64,000 nucleotides of DNA from assembly GCA_905178155.1 (NCBI GenBank), contig CAJINV010000001.1, positions 12,759,136-12,823,135 on the forward strand, written 5' to 3'. How positions within the stretch are numbered: position 1 is the stretch's first letter; the number at the start of each line of letters is the position of its first letter. Positions 43,908-55,264 of the stretch are shown one piece after another. The notes under the pieces were generated by a model. That model was given only the letters and a program-made list of their open reading frames with translations, had not been told where the DNA came from and did no database searches. The stretch is from Amoebophrya sp. A120 (taxonomy: Eukaryota; Sar; Dinophyceae; Syndiniales; Amoebophryaceae). The position numbers were made by a program, and so were the translations under genes.

Positions 43908-45460
43908 ATCTATGATCTGCGGCCCATGGGTAATTTTGTAGAAAAAGGACCCAAGGTCTGCACGAGGGCCAGACTTTGCGCCCCCCACATCGTCTTCACT
44001 CTTCGGGAAATCGAAGTTCGCAGCGGAAGATAGGCAGGACTGGGAATGGCGGCCGCGTCCTTCTCGCAGTTCTGTGCCGCCATTCAGTGCAGACGTCGAC
44101 TCTGCGGCTCCTGCGGCTACTTGGCCGCCATCTGTTGCCTGGGGGCAGCCTTCGGCGGCAAGGCATTTGCGAAGCCGGGGCTGGTCTTTCACAAGCCAAT
44201 CATGATCAAGCAAAAATCCGCAGCTCTCCGGGTCCTGAAAAAGCGACACCAGTTTCTCCGAAGAGTCTAGGATTGCTTTCAGATCCGAATTCACTCTAAC
44301 AAGAGATAGCAGCTGTGCGTTGGAAGCCTCCCGAAGAGCTTCGCGTCGCGTCTTGAACGCTTGTCGGGGCGCATCGATGTCCGCAAAAGCAGAAAACACG
44401 GCACCTGAGTAGAGCTCGAGGTTCAACTCCGTGCCTTGCGCGCTGAGGTACTTCAACGGTTGTTCGAACTTGCGAGTAAAGAACTTATCGGGCGTGAGGC
44501 ACTGCCTGACTCCTTCATCTCCATTACCAGTCTGGTCGGCTTTTGATGCTTCCAAGCAGCGGGTCACATCAGGGTGTTCTCGTAGGAGACTTGCTAGTAC
44601 AGTGTCGGCGTTATCCAAGGATTCCAACCAGAGATGTCTGAAAAGTGGGAGCCCGGAGCGTTTTGCCTTTGTGCGCGCAAGCGCTTCAATTTGTTTCCAT
44701 ACCGGATCAACGCTTGTCCTCATATGCTCAATCCTTGCGATACGGTTTTCTGCCTCCGCCTCGCGCTGCCACTCTGCGTCGCTGGTGGGCTGTGTCCCCA
44801 TGACGAGGAGGCTCATAGTCGCTTTGAGCCGCGTGGCCCTCTCGCTTTTGGCATCTTCTCGCTGAATTTCCAAGCCATCCGCGATTTTCAAGTACAGGTA
44901 CCCGGAGTAGTTGCGCTCTTGTTCTGCTGATGACCGCGAGCCTTCCCCTTTGTTGGTGCCGACATTAACATTTAGGGCGCCGTGGAGATCCGCATCAAAA
45001 TACAGCTGTGGAAGGGAAAAGCACTCGTCCATCACGTTGGACGAGACTGAGTGGAAGTGCTTGCCCTGTTGATCCACATCTTTAGGAGTCCGCTGCAGCT
45101 CACCGCAGGCGACACGCTTGAGGCACTTTCTCAGGGCAGCGTGTGCTTTCAAAAGTGGGGAGTTCCGATTCTGTGCAAGGGCACAGGCGAACTCCGGGCT
45201 TGATTCTTCCAAAAATTTGACAACGCGCAACCTCGAGACCTCGCTTATATCTGGCGCGCTGTCCAATAACAGATTTCGAAACTCGGCAATTTTCGATATC
45301 TCCTCCCTTGCTGCAGCAAGGGCCCGCGCGCCCGCTTCTCCCGATGGCGCCGGGTCCCACGCACAAAAATGAACGAGCTCGCGTGCGATTGCAAATTCAG
45401 ATTGTTTGTCCTCCTCGCTCCGCTTTTGTTTGCTGACCGGATCCGGCTGCCGAATATACA
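43908..45460 (-). CDS. Coding block with modules G, H and I
   Basis: The exon starts after TGTTTCAG at 45461 (canonical acceptor); the open frame continues to 43791, but a GCGTGTCATGCC string near 43.81 kb suggests an introner inside the last codons. Module G, 45224-44862: FACALAQNRNSPLL, LRKCLKRVACG, CFSLPQLYF, YSGYLYLKIADG. Module H, 44618-44376: LLREHPDVTRCLEAS, CLTPDKFFTRKF, LYSGAVFSAF. Module I, 44264-43908: FQDPESCGFLLDHDWL, LRKCLAAEGCPQATDG, CLSSAANFDFP, LGSFFYKITHGPQI. Helical charged linkers (AEWQREAEAENRIARIEHM, TRREALREASNAQLL) separate modules. No known domain is recognised. Predicted soluble, with conserved cysteines that may pair within each module. Confidence 0.7.
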
Positions 45461-45910
45461 CTGAAACACGACCAAAATCTGGGCAGGCTCTTTAGGTCTG
45501 ACCTTGCTGCAGTGCCGAGAATGGCAGAAAACATACGAGGCATTTGCCAATAACGATAGAGGGCTCTCGCAGAGCTGTTTGGGCTACGTCCTCGCCGCCA
45601 AGATGAGCCGGAAAGGGCAGGCACACATCCGCAAATCTTGCGGGCTACTAGACGAAACAAGCACATACAACAAGACCAAGAGATGAAAGTAAGTAAGCTG
45701 GCGCAACGCCACTCCCTCCTTCGCTTGTTTCAACACGTCCAGCCGTGGTGTCTGTGCCAATGCCAGTCGGCACACGAATGGAGGAGGCAAGGACGAAACC
45801 GAAACGCCGGCCCGTCGAATATCACAGATGCCTCAAGAACTAAGTACCCCTATCTCGTGGCAGAAGCAATGCAATTTCTTAAGGATAAGGAAGAGGCGCT
45901 CTCGCATTAC

Positions 45911-47470
45911 AGAGCAATATATGCTCCAGCAACAGATAGGCAATATCATAAACCTGAGCCGCGACCCAGACCCCGAGCCGACGCACTTGCGTGTGATAAT
46001 GTGCTCGCCTGCGCACCGCTTGATCTTCAAGCTCCAGCAGTGCTGACCCACCAGTGATTTTGTAATAAATTACACCAAAAAGTGACTCAGTCAGATGGTA
46101 GTATGGAACTCCCGCAAGGTTCAAGGATTTCTGGTCAGTTTGTCTTGCACTTATTGATGCGTCGGCACTCGCCGGGCTTCCCATAGGGACAACGAAGTTC
46201 GCTGCGGAAGAAAGGCAGGGCGTGGAGTAGCCACTTAGTGCAGGCGGATGAACTGTGGCCACGGTGACTGCTTCGCCGTCTGCTGCCTGGGGGCAGACTT
46301 CGGCGCGAAGGCATTCGCGAAGCAGTGGCTGCACTTTCAAAAGTGGGTGATCAAGTAAAGCCTGGCAGCTCTCCGAGTCCAAAAAAAGCTGCGCAAGCTT
46401 TTTCGAAGAGTCCAATATTAATAGGGCGTCCGTCTCCGTCTGGGTCTGCGCCTGATTCAACCCCGAAGTGGTTCCGACAAAAGCATAAGCAGCTAACTGT
46501 GCCCAGGTTACCTCCTTAACTGCCTCTCTCCGTGTCTGTTGAGGTGGGGGAGGAATGGCCGCATACTGGGGCCTCTGCGCAAGGTTATAAAAAAGCTGAC
46601 CTGCAGGGTTATCACAAAACTGATCTGTAACCCCAACTCGTGCAGGCTCAAGTAAATATCGGGTGCCTGAGACACCCGGCGGCTTTGTTGCAGCCCCGTC
46701 CAGCTTGATGTTTTGGCGTCTTGCTATCTGAAATTTCTTCGTAAAGAAGCGCTCGCGGCCGAAACATTCCGGGGTGCCGAGACTGTGCTTCACCAAGCAG
46801 GATGTGACTTCCGGATGTTCGTCTACGAGCGGGAATAGGCTCCAGGCCGTCGCGGTTAGCCTCGCGTGGCCGAGCCAAAGTCTTCCGGCTTCATCTGCAT
46901 TTCCGACTGCGATTCTGGCCTTGCGAAGCTCGTCGAAGTCTGCCGCTGCCAGGTGTTTGCGAAAGTCGTCGAGCTCTAACAAGAGCGCTTCTTCAGTGTT
47001 GCTCGGTGCATAGGAAAAGACATGGCCTCGGTTTTGATGAGCCACTTCGAGAATCCGCCTCCGCTCGCCGACAGCATAACTTTTTGCCTTTTCCCAATAC
47101 TCGGCGAACATGTCGCTACTGAGCGTAACGCTCATGAGCGACCGGGTCTGGGGGCCACGAGGTGTTTTTTGCGCGGCTTCTTCTTCGCTTTTCGCCGGGG
47201 CATGCCAGTCGGGGAGGCCGTCAAGCAATCTCTCCGGAAGGGGGGCCGCAGTCTTCAAAAACAGAAAAAGTGCGCGCGTGTCCGCTTCCGTGTCCGCTTC
47301 CGTATCCGCTTCCGTATCCGCTTCCGTGTCCGCTTCCGTGTCCGCTTCCGTGATTGGCGTATTCCGCCGTCCCTCTTCCACTCCTGTCCCGCGCTCCCGC
47401 TCTGCGGTGTCATCGAAAGAAGAACCGAAAAACATCGACGGCGCAAAGCACTCCGCTCGGGGGAGATAAC
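45911..47470 (-). CDS. Coding block with modules D (second half), E and F
   Basis: The exon opens at 47470 with GYLPRAECFAPSMFFGSSF, the NFF half of module D, reaching LFLFLKTA near 47.25 kb and containing the EADT minisatellite. Module E, about 46883-46562: LVDEHPEVTSCLVK, CFGRERFFTKKF, GQLFYNLAQRPQ. Module F, 46418-46034: FLDSESCQALLDHPLL, LLRECLRAEVCPQAADGEA, CLSSAANFVVP, LFGVIYYKITGG. Linkers AEYWEKAKSYAVGERRR and TRREAVKEVTWAQLA match those of the G-H-I block. A donor T|GTAATGCG at 45911 joins in phase to the next exon, although a TATCACACGCAAGTGCG string just upstream could mark an introner instead. Confidence 0.68.
47280..47352. repeat. 12-bp coding minisatellite (EADT)n
   Basis: About six tandem units of GTGTCCGCTTCC / GTATCCGCTTCC on the plus strand, read on the minus strand as Glu-Ala-Asp-Thr repeats within module D. 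Units differ only by A/G at one position, so the copy number has probably changed recently. Confidence 0.9.
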
Positions 47471-47876
47471 CATATGCACTGCAACCACATCAATGCCAGG
47501 GACAGCTTGAATTCAAGGCCTTTCTGTTTTTTTCAACGGGGGAGGCGGCAGACTACCATCTCCCTATGGCTCGGGATCGGCAACAACATGGCTGCATGAG
47601 CGAAAAAACGGGCCGTTGACTGCATGAGCGAAAAAACGAAACTGGCTGCAGTTTGTCTCAGCTCTGTCCCGGTATGCTCACGAAATACCCAATCAAGGGC
47701 GTGACGCTCACCACCCTAACGCGTGCGTCCCAGCGCGCGCTGGAAATGCAAATGGAGCTGCACACGAGAATAGGCCTGAAGCGAAGAGGCTTGAAGAGAA
47801 ATTGGGAAACTCTAAATGGAACATACGAGAACGTCTCAATTTCCGCCGTGCTGCTACACCACGGCGCAAATGCATA
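47471..47876 (-). mobile_element. Introner-like intron before module D
   Basis: 406 bp flanked by TG. Transcript-sense start TATGCATTTGCGCCG, end GGTTGCAGTGCATA. Removal gives a frame that reads GLKS|GYLPRAECFAPSMFF, restoring the C[FL]xPxxFF motif. It contains a direct repeat of TGCATGAGCGAAAAAACG near 47.6 kb. The upstream exon here is very short and its own acceptor is unsure. Confidence 0.65.
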
Positions 47877-48469
47877 CACTCTTCAAGCCTAATAGTGCAG
47901 CAGAGAACTTTCTTTTGCCGCTTGCTCAACATGCGCGGGAAATTCGCCAAAAACTTTAATCACACGCACTTGGCCGCAATCGCCCGCCCTGCCTGGCTTT
48001 CACTGAGAAGTGCCCGGCGGGCCCGGTAATCCGAACTGGGGGCGCGGGCGGCTGGGTGCGTGCGAGAACCCCTGCGGCGCACCACGTCTTTCCATGTACT
48101 TACTTATGTAAACGAGGTGTTGGGCCGGGGTCGCCGCACGCCGGAAATAAGCTCGAAACCCGGCATCACGAATCCGCACAGAGGCTATCTTCCACCCTGC
48201 GCTGGCGATAGGGCGATGCCACTACAAAAAATAGAAAGGAGCTCCCCACAGAGCGGCCCATAGCCATAGTCTCGGGACACCTTTGTCGCCTATTGATAAT
48301 AAATCTGCTGAGCAGATGGACAGCTTCAGGGCTGTCTGGTGCGCCGCCAATACGTGGGGTTCAGGGCGCCCCCACACACCCAGGTCCGGACACCGACACG
48401 CCATGCACAAGAAGAAAATAAGTAGCAAAAAAAGCTTTCGGCGCGCTGCCTTTTGCCTTCACAGTGAGC
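47877..48469. other. Unsolved stretch between two coding blocks
   Basis: A small exon probably ends at 47877 (frame ...FSAALLGLKS). The rest, up to the end of module C near 48470, is presumed intron or low-similarity coding sequence; the frame is open on the minus strand down to 48361 without module motifs. Confidence 0.35.
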
Positions 48470-50337
48470 AGTTTAGTATGTACAGCACGTCCCGCTATCA
48501 AAAGAAGAAGCGACACGAGGGTCCACGCCTCTTCCCCGACCCTGACATCATTCGTGGCAGTTGATAGAAACGCTGGACCGTCTTGTGCGCGTCGGTACAA
48601 GGGAGCAAATTTGTTGCTGTTTTGTTCCTCTTCCGGCAGCGACTGCAGGAGTCCACATCTTCTGATGAGACACAGACCCAAAAGTGGGTGCGTCTTGAAG
48701 AGCGTGACCAGCCACCTCTTATCTGCGCCGGGGTTGTTGTCTGAGACAAAAGCGTGGCACTGATTTTCGTCCATCAAGAAACTTCGCAAGTACTCATTCT
48801 TCGTTCCGGGAGCTCCCTGCTCCCACAAGTGCTCGCTCAGCAATCGAACGCTGAAGGTCCTTTGGCCCAGCCATACGTCTAGGTCCTTTCGTCGCGGTAG
48901 TCTTTCTTTGTATTGCTTATCAAAAGCGATTGTTTCTACTACGCGACCATGTTCTCCATCTGCTTCACGAGCAAGCCGCGATTGTTGAATTGCATTCCAG
49001 CGCGCATTTAGTCGACTCGCTAAAGACCAGCTATCTAGAACTCGATCCACCGCTCTGTGAAAGTCTCCAAGCTTATAGCGAAGGAAGCCCGGGGCATCAA
49101 GAATTGCGCTGTCGATGAAAGATATTTGCGGTAGTAAGACGCCCCGTAGTTCCTCTGCCACGCCAAGTCCCCTGTCCTCGAACAAGTGGTTCCGCAGGTG
49201 GGAGATGATTGGCAGTTTTTGAATCAGAGCTTCGGCGCTTTCGCTTTGTTCCGTTTTCTCGCCACTTGCGGAATCAGGACCACAGATTTGGCCCAGGAGG
49301 TGTGCTTGCTGCGTCTTGTCCTCTGCGTTGATGTCTTGTGTCTTGTGACGCTCAATTTCGTGCTCCAGGTGTCCCTTCCAGTCGAAGACGTCTCGCAAAA
49401 AACGACCAACCACCTTGCGTGCTTCCCCAGGAACCGCAGCCAGCCGATGCAGTGGGGGCTGCTGTTGACGAACAGCATCAACATCATCTGGCAGCCCTGG
49501 GAAACGTTCAAGGCTTTGATAAACTCTTTGGCTCCACAGGGTGTGTAGTTTGTGTGGCACAACGTCCTCGTCGGCGTCAAAACCGGGTTTGTCGTCGAGG
49601 GAAAAGACGGGTTTACTTTTTAGAAGCCGAAAGTCTGCCGCGTAAGCTGTGTCTTGAACTTGATGTGCCTGAACTTCACTTACACCTCCGCGCTGCACTT
49701 TGATTTCCTTTTCCTCTGAGAGGTCACTGAGCACAGCGTTAATATCTTTGATGCGAACTTCCAGCGCGGTCACTTGCTTAGCCCATTTCGCACCGAGTGC
49801 GTCACAATGCTCACGGTAGCTTTGCCAATCTTCGAGCAGACCCGTCATCGTTTTGCAGACTACTTGCTCAGTCCGCCGCAGTACAACATCATACCCATTT
49901 GGCTGTCTTGACACCGGCTCCAAACCCGGAGTTGTAAATACTGTTTCGTCAATGCTGAGGATAGCCATCCGGAGTCGGTGTCGTAAATTCTCTGTTTCGG
50001 TATTCCTGTCGTGGATCAGCGAGCTCCTCAAGCTGGTGATTAGGGGCATGCCTTGCATTACGGTAATGTCGTTCTGAAGCAGCTTCTGTACTAGATCTTG
50101 ATCAGGTGCATTGCCGGGTTCATTTCTGCTTGCAGTCGAAAGCCGATTGCGAAGCTGCGATGTCTCTCCTACCAGACTGTCTGTCTCTGGTTCTCCACTG
50201 TTGATGAGAGGCTGCAATGCTGTTCCAGGTATCATCACGAGTTCCGACAATGGTTTGTTGACCCGGTCGTCGTTACCGTAACTCTGCGTGAGCTTCAGGA
50301 ACAGATACCCTGCGTTCAATTTCGTCTTGCTCATGGA
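48470..50337 (-). CDS. Coding block with end of module B, an internal second repeat type and module C
   Basis: The exon opens after CTTTTTCAG at 50338 with SMSKTKLNAGYLFLKLTQSY, the YxKI half of module B. Two copies of another repeat follow: MPLITSLRSSLIHDR...SIDETVFTTPGL (about 50105-49800) and LPIISHLRNHLFEDR...SFIDSAILDAPGF (about 49230-48960), each leading into a helical region. Between them lies a stretch with LDDKPGFDADEDVVPHK and HRLAAVPGEARKVVGRFLRD. Module C (about 48810-48470) is divergent: DENQCHAFVSDN, LVTLFKTHPLLGLCLIRRCG, FLSTATND, WTLVSLLLLIAG. The frame stays open to 48361. No family recognised. Confidence 0.62.
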
Positions 50338-51222
50338 CTGAAAAAGCCAGGAAACAAAGAGGCGGCTGAGAGAGTCAGGATAGTGTGACTAATATGCTGC
50401 TTACGCCTCCTAGCGAATGCAAAAACGATGTCGATGGCTTGTACTTGTCGCTTCTATCAAAAAATAAATAGTGGCAAAGAAATCCGCCATTGTATTGCAA
50501 TCCAGAACAATCCGTGAAAAGCAAAAGCCCACATTTGAATCGGCAGCTGATGCGGTTGCGGATTGAGTTGTAAGTAGTGTGAACTTGATGTTGTTCCTGT
50601 TCGGTTTCGGGAGGACTCACTAAAGGAGCTCTGCCAAATTTTGCATGAGCTAAAACCTCGCCACACGTTCTGTACATCTAGTACTTACAGACTGAAAAAG
50701 AAGCAGGCAGGGAACGCTTCGACGAATTTTCAATGTGCGTCTACGCTAGAGAAGAGCAGTGACTCCACAACTACGGTGAAGTTTGTATTATTTATTTGGC
50801 GCGATGAGCTCAACAGCGCCAAGCAATCTATCGCAATTTAGCAGCCCTCGGGCTCATCATCAGCGTTTTAGTTGCTCCCACGACGATGATAATGGATTAC
50901 AGATGACCAATTTTGGCGTGCAGTCCATTTCATCGTAGAGACCGGGCGCTTTTGGCATGCTAGTAGGGAACGGCCACAGCCTGAGAGTGAGGCCATTGCC
51001 TAATATTAAACATTGCTCTTTTCTGCTGCTGCTGGTTGTTTTTTGCATTCTTTTAGACGCACGCACTGTGGTGCTGAATTCAAATTTATTGCGCTTTTCT
51101 GATTTTCATTCTTAGTACTTCTTTGCATATTTTTATGGTAAATACAGACATGTCTGGAAGGTGAAGACTATGACGCCTCTCTCAGGCCGACACTTGTAAG
51201 ACCCAAGCATCCTCATCATAAC

Positions 51223-52714
51223 ATCTCTGGCTCCGAGGTTGCGGGTAAAAAAGTTTTTTGGTTTCAAACAGGAGTCCACGGTTATCCGATCCTGAATGGT
51301 GGTGCTGGCTTCTGGTTCTGATTTTGCCGGAGGCTGGCACTCAAAGGACGTTGTAAGGCACAACCGAAGGTCCTGATGCTCACTGAAGATCTCACTGCGC
51401 AGTAAGGACTCACAGTTGTTTTTCAGATCTTTGATGACCGCGTTCGCGTTGTATACATCCTCTGCAACCAGCTTATTGAAAGAATCTTGAAGCTGGACAG
51501 CTCTATTGCTTGGTGCGGTCGTGGCCACCTGGCTTTCCGGTGATGAAGCAGGCGCCAGGTGGAGCTGCTGTGTAACCGCCACCGCAGCTTGTTTATTTGG
51601 CGACAGGGACAGAAGCTGCAGTTTCAGAGTTTCGCGCGGAATACTGCCTGGTCCCGTGTGCGCGTTCACGACCTTCGCAATCTCAGAAATTTGGTGATCG
51701 ATCAAAGGCTTAGCCGCTCTCAGATATTCCTCGTGCTCCAATTGCTTTTTTTTTTGCTCTTTAGTTAGCTCCTCTATCAAAGTTCCTTGCCGCTTCACTT
51801 TTGCCACTACCGTGCGAACGTCTTTCCCTTGAAATCCCTTCCGAACCTCGTCCATTATGTATTCATAGCGATTCGGTTTCCCGGGGCCGCCGTACTTTTC
51901 AGGCATTTTCTCAAGTTCGTCGAGGTTGAAGCACAACCGTTTGTGCTCGGCATTTGGATCCTCTTCGAGATCAGGAAGCGCCCACTCCTCGCCGCCATAC
52001 CGTATTCTATCGTTGAGGTCCTGGACCGCATATTTCGACCACTCTTCGTCTCCGTAGTTTTTCCTGTTGTCAAACCAACGCTTCCAGTTTACTTGTGACC
52101 TGTGTCTCAAATATATGGTCGCGGCAAGCTGCCGTTGTTCCTCCTTGTTTTTTCTCGATGCAAAAGCATCGTCTGCTCCGATGACAAGTTCAACTGCAAG
52201 TAGGAAATTCATTGGTTCGAGTACAGGGTCGTCGCCACCGCCAGAGGTCGTCATCTTGCTTTTGTCGCCAGTTGTGAAAAAATTCTCTGGCTTGAAGCAG
52301 CGGAGGTCATCTCGATCCTGGCTTTCTTGGTACTTCGTTGTCCCTTTCTCGTACTTCGTTGTCCCCTTCAGAACAGTGCTCGTGGCCAGCATCTGGCCCT
52401 CCTTGGTCTGGCATACGGTGGCGACAAGGCAGTCGCGGACTCGTTGGTGGTGGTGTGCAATAGGGTCCGCATCGTCCTTCAGCCGAAGCCACAGCGGTGT
52501 GCCGTCACTGCCACCTTCCGCTTCGACGCGGTCAGCTGGAAGCACATCTGCGCCACCTTCCAACAAAGGACAGTGGGTAGCATCTCGCAAAAAGTTAACA
52601 GCCACAGGGCCCTGATTGGTTGGGGTGAGGCCCTCCCAGCGTTGCCCTTGCACGGGTGTGAAGATGAGTTCTCGAAAAGCATGTAGCTGCGCCAACTGTA
52701 ATGCTCCTTTTCGG
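51223..52714 (-). CDS. Coding block with modules A and B (first half)
   Basis: Begins right after an introner end (GCAATGC|ATAGC). Module A, about 52593-52159: FLRDATHCPLLEGG, HHHQRVRDCLVATVC, LRCFKPENFFTTGD, NFLLAVELVIG. A long linker of charged helices follows, including EEQRQLAATIYLRHRSQVNW, RRYGGEEW-like and KRQGTLIEELTKEQKKKQLE, then module B: NNCESLLRSEIFSEHQDLRL, CLTTSFEC, CLKPKNFFTRNLGARD. The donor GAT|GTTATG at 51223 leads in phase 0 to the exon at 50337, which supplies the missing YLFLK half. Cys positions are the same as in the other modules. Confidence 0.68.
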
Positions 52715-53944
52715 GCTATGCATTGCAAATATGTCTTTATGCAGGTCAGAGTAAAAAATAAAAAATTGTCATGCCAAGAAACAGACCGCGCTAGCTAGGG
52801 CTAGGACTACCGCTTCCAGGCCGGGGGTGCGGGTGGTAAAAAAGGATCCATGGCTTGCACCACGGAATGCACAAGCACAACCTCTATCGTAATCCTAAAA
52901 AACAGGAGCGCAACACACGACTTTGCGTTTGCGTCCCCCGGATGGACGCTCATCAGGGCGAAATAGAATCGCATGAAACTGTGATGGTGTCCTTTTGCAA
53001 ACGGCCGCAGATGGTTTTCCTTTTCGCGACCGGAAAATGAAATAGGCGGACGCCGAAGCGCCATTGCTATCGTAATCCGTCAACATCTCCCGGCGACTGA
53101 AGTGGCTTTTTCTTGTCAGCCGCCACTTTTGTGTGCCGATCTATTTTTTTTTTCGAGCTCAGTCTCGTTCTCGGACTAGCATCTGTGTGGGCGGATTCCA
53201 GAGTGGAAAAAGGTCATCCAAGGTGCCCCTACGAAACTTACTTCGCTATTTTCTATCGTACTTCATCTTCGTCTACTAGGTAAAGAAAATGTAAATCATA
53301 CTGATTGTATTTGTATTTGTACGTGGGCCAAGAAAAAATGCAAAAGCGTCCACAATCATAACCATTAACCTAAGTATAGTACTCCGAAAGAAGTTTTTCT
53401 AATAATATAATTATTTTGCTTTACCTTTATCCGCCCCCCCGGGCTACCAATACTTAGCGTAGCGTCCACAATCATAACCATTAACCTAAGTATAGTACTC
53501 CGAAAGAAGTTTTTCTAATAATATAATTATTTTGCTTTACCTTTATCCGCCCCCCCGGGCTACCAATACTTAGCGTTAGCACATACGTTTACGTCTGTAC
53601 TGAGAAATAGAGATAAAGTCCCCGCCAGTAACATTTGCCATGCGTGTACCGTAGGACGCAGGACGAGGACCACACGAAATTCCTTACACCCGCATCACCA
53701 CCAGAGTGAAACAAATCCGCAACAGTTTCTGGGATGCAGCGTACGACGTTCACGTTCTCATGCCAAAAGTGAATGAGTTTGAGTCTGAAAACGAAACTAA
53801 AAGAGGTAAGTAACGTGCTCTGCTCTCATGCCGTACAAGCACTCTAGCTGCATGCAATCCAATGCAAGAAAAAGAATGAGCGGACACAAATCTTTCGCAT
53901 TTTTTGTCCCGACCTGCTCCGTGACACATTTGCAGTGGATATGT
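52715..53944 (-). mobile_element. Long introner-like intron with ATAGC direct repeats
   Basis: 1,230 bp bounded by ATAGC at both sides. Transcript-sense start ACATATCCACTGCAAATGTG; end AAGACATATTTGCAATGC. GCAAATGTGTC and GACATATTTGC are inverted copies. Removal gives ALPIA|RKGALQLAQ in phase. Much longer than the other elements; the interior includes the 116-bp tandem duplication and may hold later insertions. Confidence 0.72.
53345..53576. repeat. Perfect 116-bp tandem duplication
   Basis: Two adjacent copies, 53345-53460 and 53461-53576, from AGCGTCCACAATCATAACC to ATACTTAGCGT. I see no mismatch between them. The unit contains CCCCCCCGGG and lies inside the inferred 1.2-kb intron. It is either a recent duplication or an assembly artefact. 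Confidence 0.92.
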
Positions 53945-54140
53945 GCTATAGGCAGAGCCCGCTTCAGCGCGAATACACGGCTCGTTTCGTCTCGTAAGCC
54001 GCCCCCGACTGGAGCAATGTAATAGTCTCCGTATTTAAGTTCTGTGGTCATCCTATTTTCGTCGAAATGAACGAAACTACGCAAAATAGTTGCCCACTTC
54101 GTCTCAGGTTCGTGTGTCAGGGATGGACGCATTCGATATG
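53945..54140 (-). CDS. Upstream exon of the tandem-module gene
   Basis: Frame reading VARSSYRMRPSLTHEPETKW, ATILRSFVHFDENRMTTELK and YGDYYIAPVGGGLRDETSR up to ALPIA at 53945, where the introner begins. It contains the end of no recognisable module. The acceptor is probably near 54.15 kb, and the link to the 55-56 kb block is not solved. Confidence 0.45.
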
Positions 54141-55264
54141 AAGAGCGTGCCACAACTTATCCTGTGCGAATTGAGAATTTGACACTATGCTTATGCTGCT
54201 TGTCAATATCATCATGATACTCATCAACAATCTTAGCGACCTCCATGTCCTCGTTGAAGCCCCGAGACGTTCCTGGATTGTTTTTATCCCATCACGCCCA
54301 AGCTCTAGAACTAGAATGAAAAGCGAGGGCGCCAAAGGAGAGGCATGCATGACTACGTGACTGATTCCATGCCTTCGTCTTTAAAACGAAGGCACTCCTA
54401 ACGATCAGGACATCGCCAAGCGCCAGCCCGCGGTGCTGATAACAATCCACTTTAATTATACAAATAGAACTCCACTTTATACAAATAGAACGAGGCAACC
54501 AGATCAAACTGCGTGCTTGCGTCTCTTCTGACCGCCACGCGGATGATAATACCACCACACGTCGTGTGGCAAATCAAGACAAGATGCCGCCCGCTAACTC
54601 GAACGCCCTCCTCCTCCGGTCGAGCAAGGCTCTTTTTTTGTGGCGCCACCGCCAGGGTTTTTTTTTCTGACTGCCACGCGAGCCTCGCAAGGAAGAAGCG
54701 ACCGAGCCCCGAGCCTGTCGTTGCCGTTGATGCGATTCAGTTTCAGATATGGCCGCCGGTAGAGCGATCTACTCGCTCACACGCGGACATGCAGTTTGAT
54801 TTTGTTACCTCACTCGCAGAACCTCCAAAGGGCACTTTGACATGTCGCATGGCCAAGCAATGGCTTCGAAGTGCATCGCGCATGAGATTCATGTTTTTCG
54901 TCTTTGCCCTCCATTGTTCTGTTCGCATTTGCATTTCTAATTTCTTTATTTGCAAGCTCTCTGCGTTTGCACAAGTGCTTGGATAATTTCTGGCGTCCTT
55001 GGGCTGTTTTTGATCTGATTTTTAACATGAAAAATCTATAAAATAGATACTAATATAATATTTTGCGTTTGCCACCCTGAACGCCCCGTATTTGCAGGAG
55101 TCGCGCGACAGCTTGGCCATATTTTTTCCCGACGTAGTGCCAAAGCTCTTCACACATGAAGCAGCCTTTACATTTCTGAAGCATAAGCCTGTGTATACAT
55201 AGATTGACTTTAGCACCAATCTGCCAAATGTGAATATCAACAGGACAACTCAGGGCACGTCTTC
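54141..55264. other. Unsolved region inside the tandem-module locus
   Basis: Several short minus-strand frames look weakly coding: SQFAQDKLWHALHIECVHP near 54.15 kb, RTEQWRAKTKNMNLMRDALR near 54.9 kb, and CEELWHYVGKKYGQAVARLL near 55.1 kb. None carries a full module, and I cannot place the splice sites. The plus-strand frame 54513-54986 lacks supporting features. Confidence 0.3.

Noticed and set aside
45945-46000. TATCACACGCAAGTGCG followed by GGGGTCTGGGTCG, resembling an introner start
   Set aside because: No matching far end with a direct repeat was found, and a GT-AG pair nearby (45911/45460) joins in phase; left as an alternative only.
51133-51222. Extension of the module A/B frame past GARD
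   Set aside because: The frame stays open to 51133 without module motifs; the in-phase donor at 51222 followed by the YLFLK half in the next exon explains it better.
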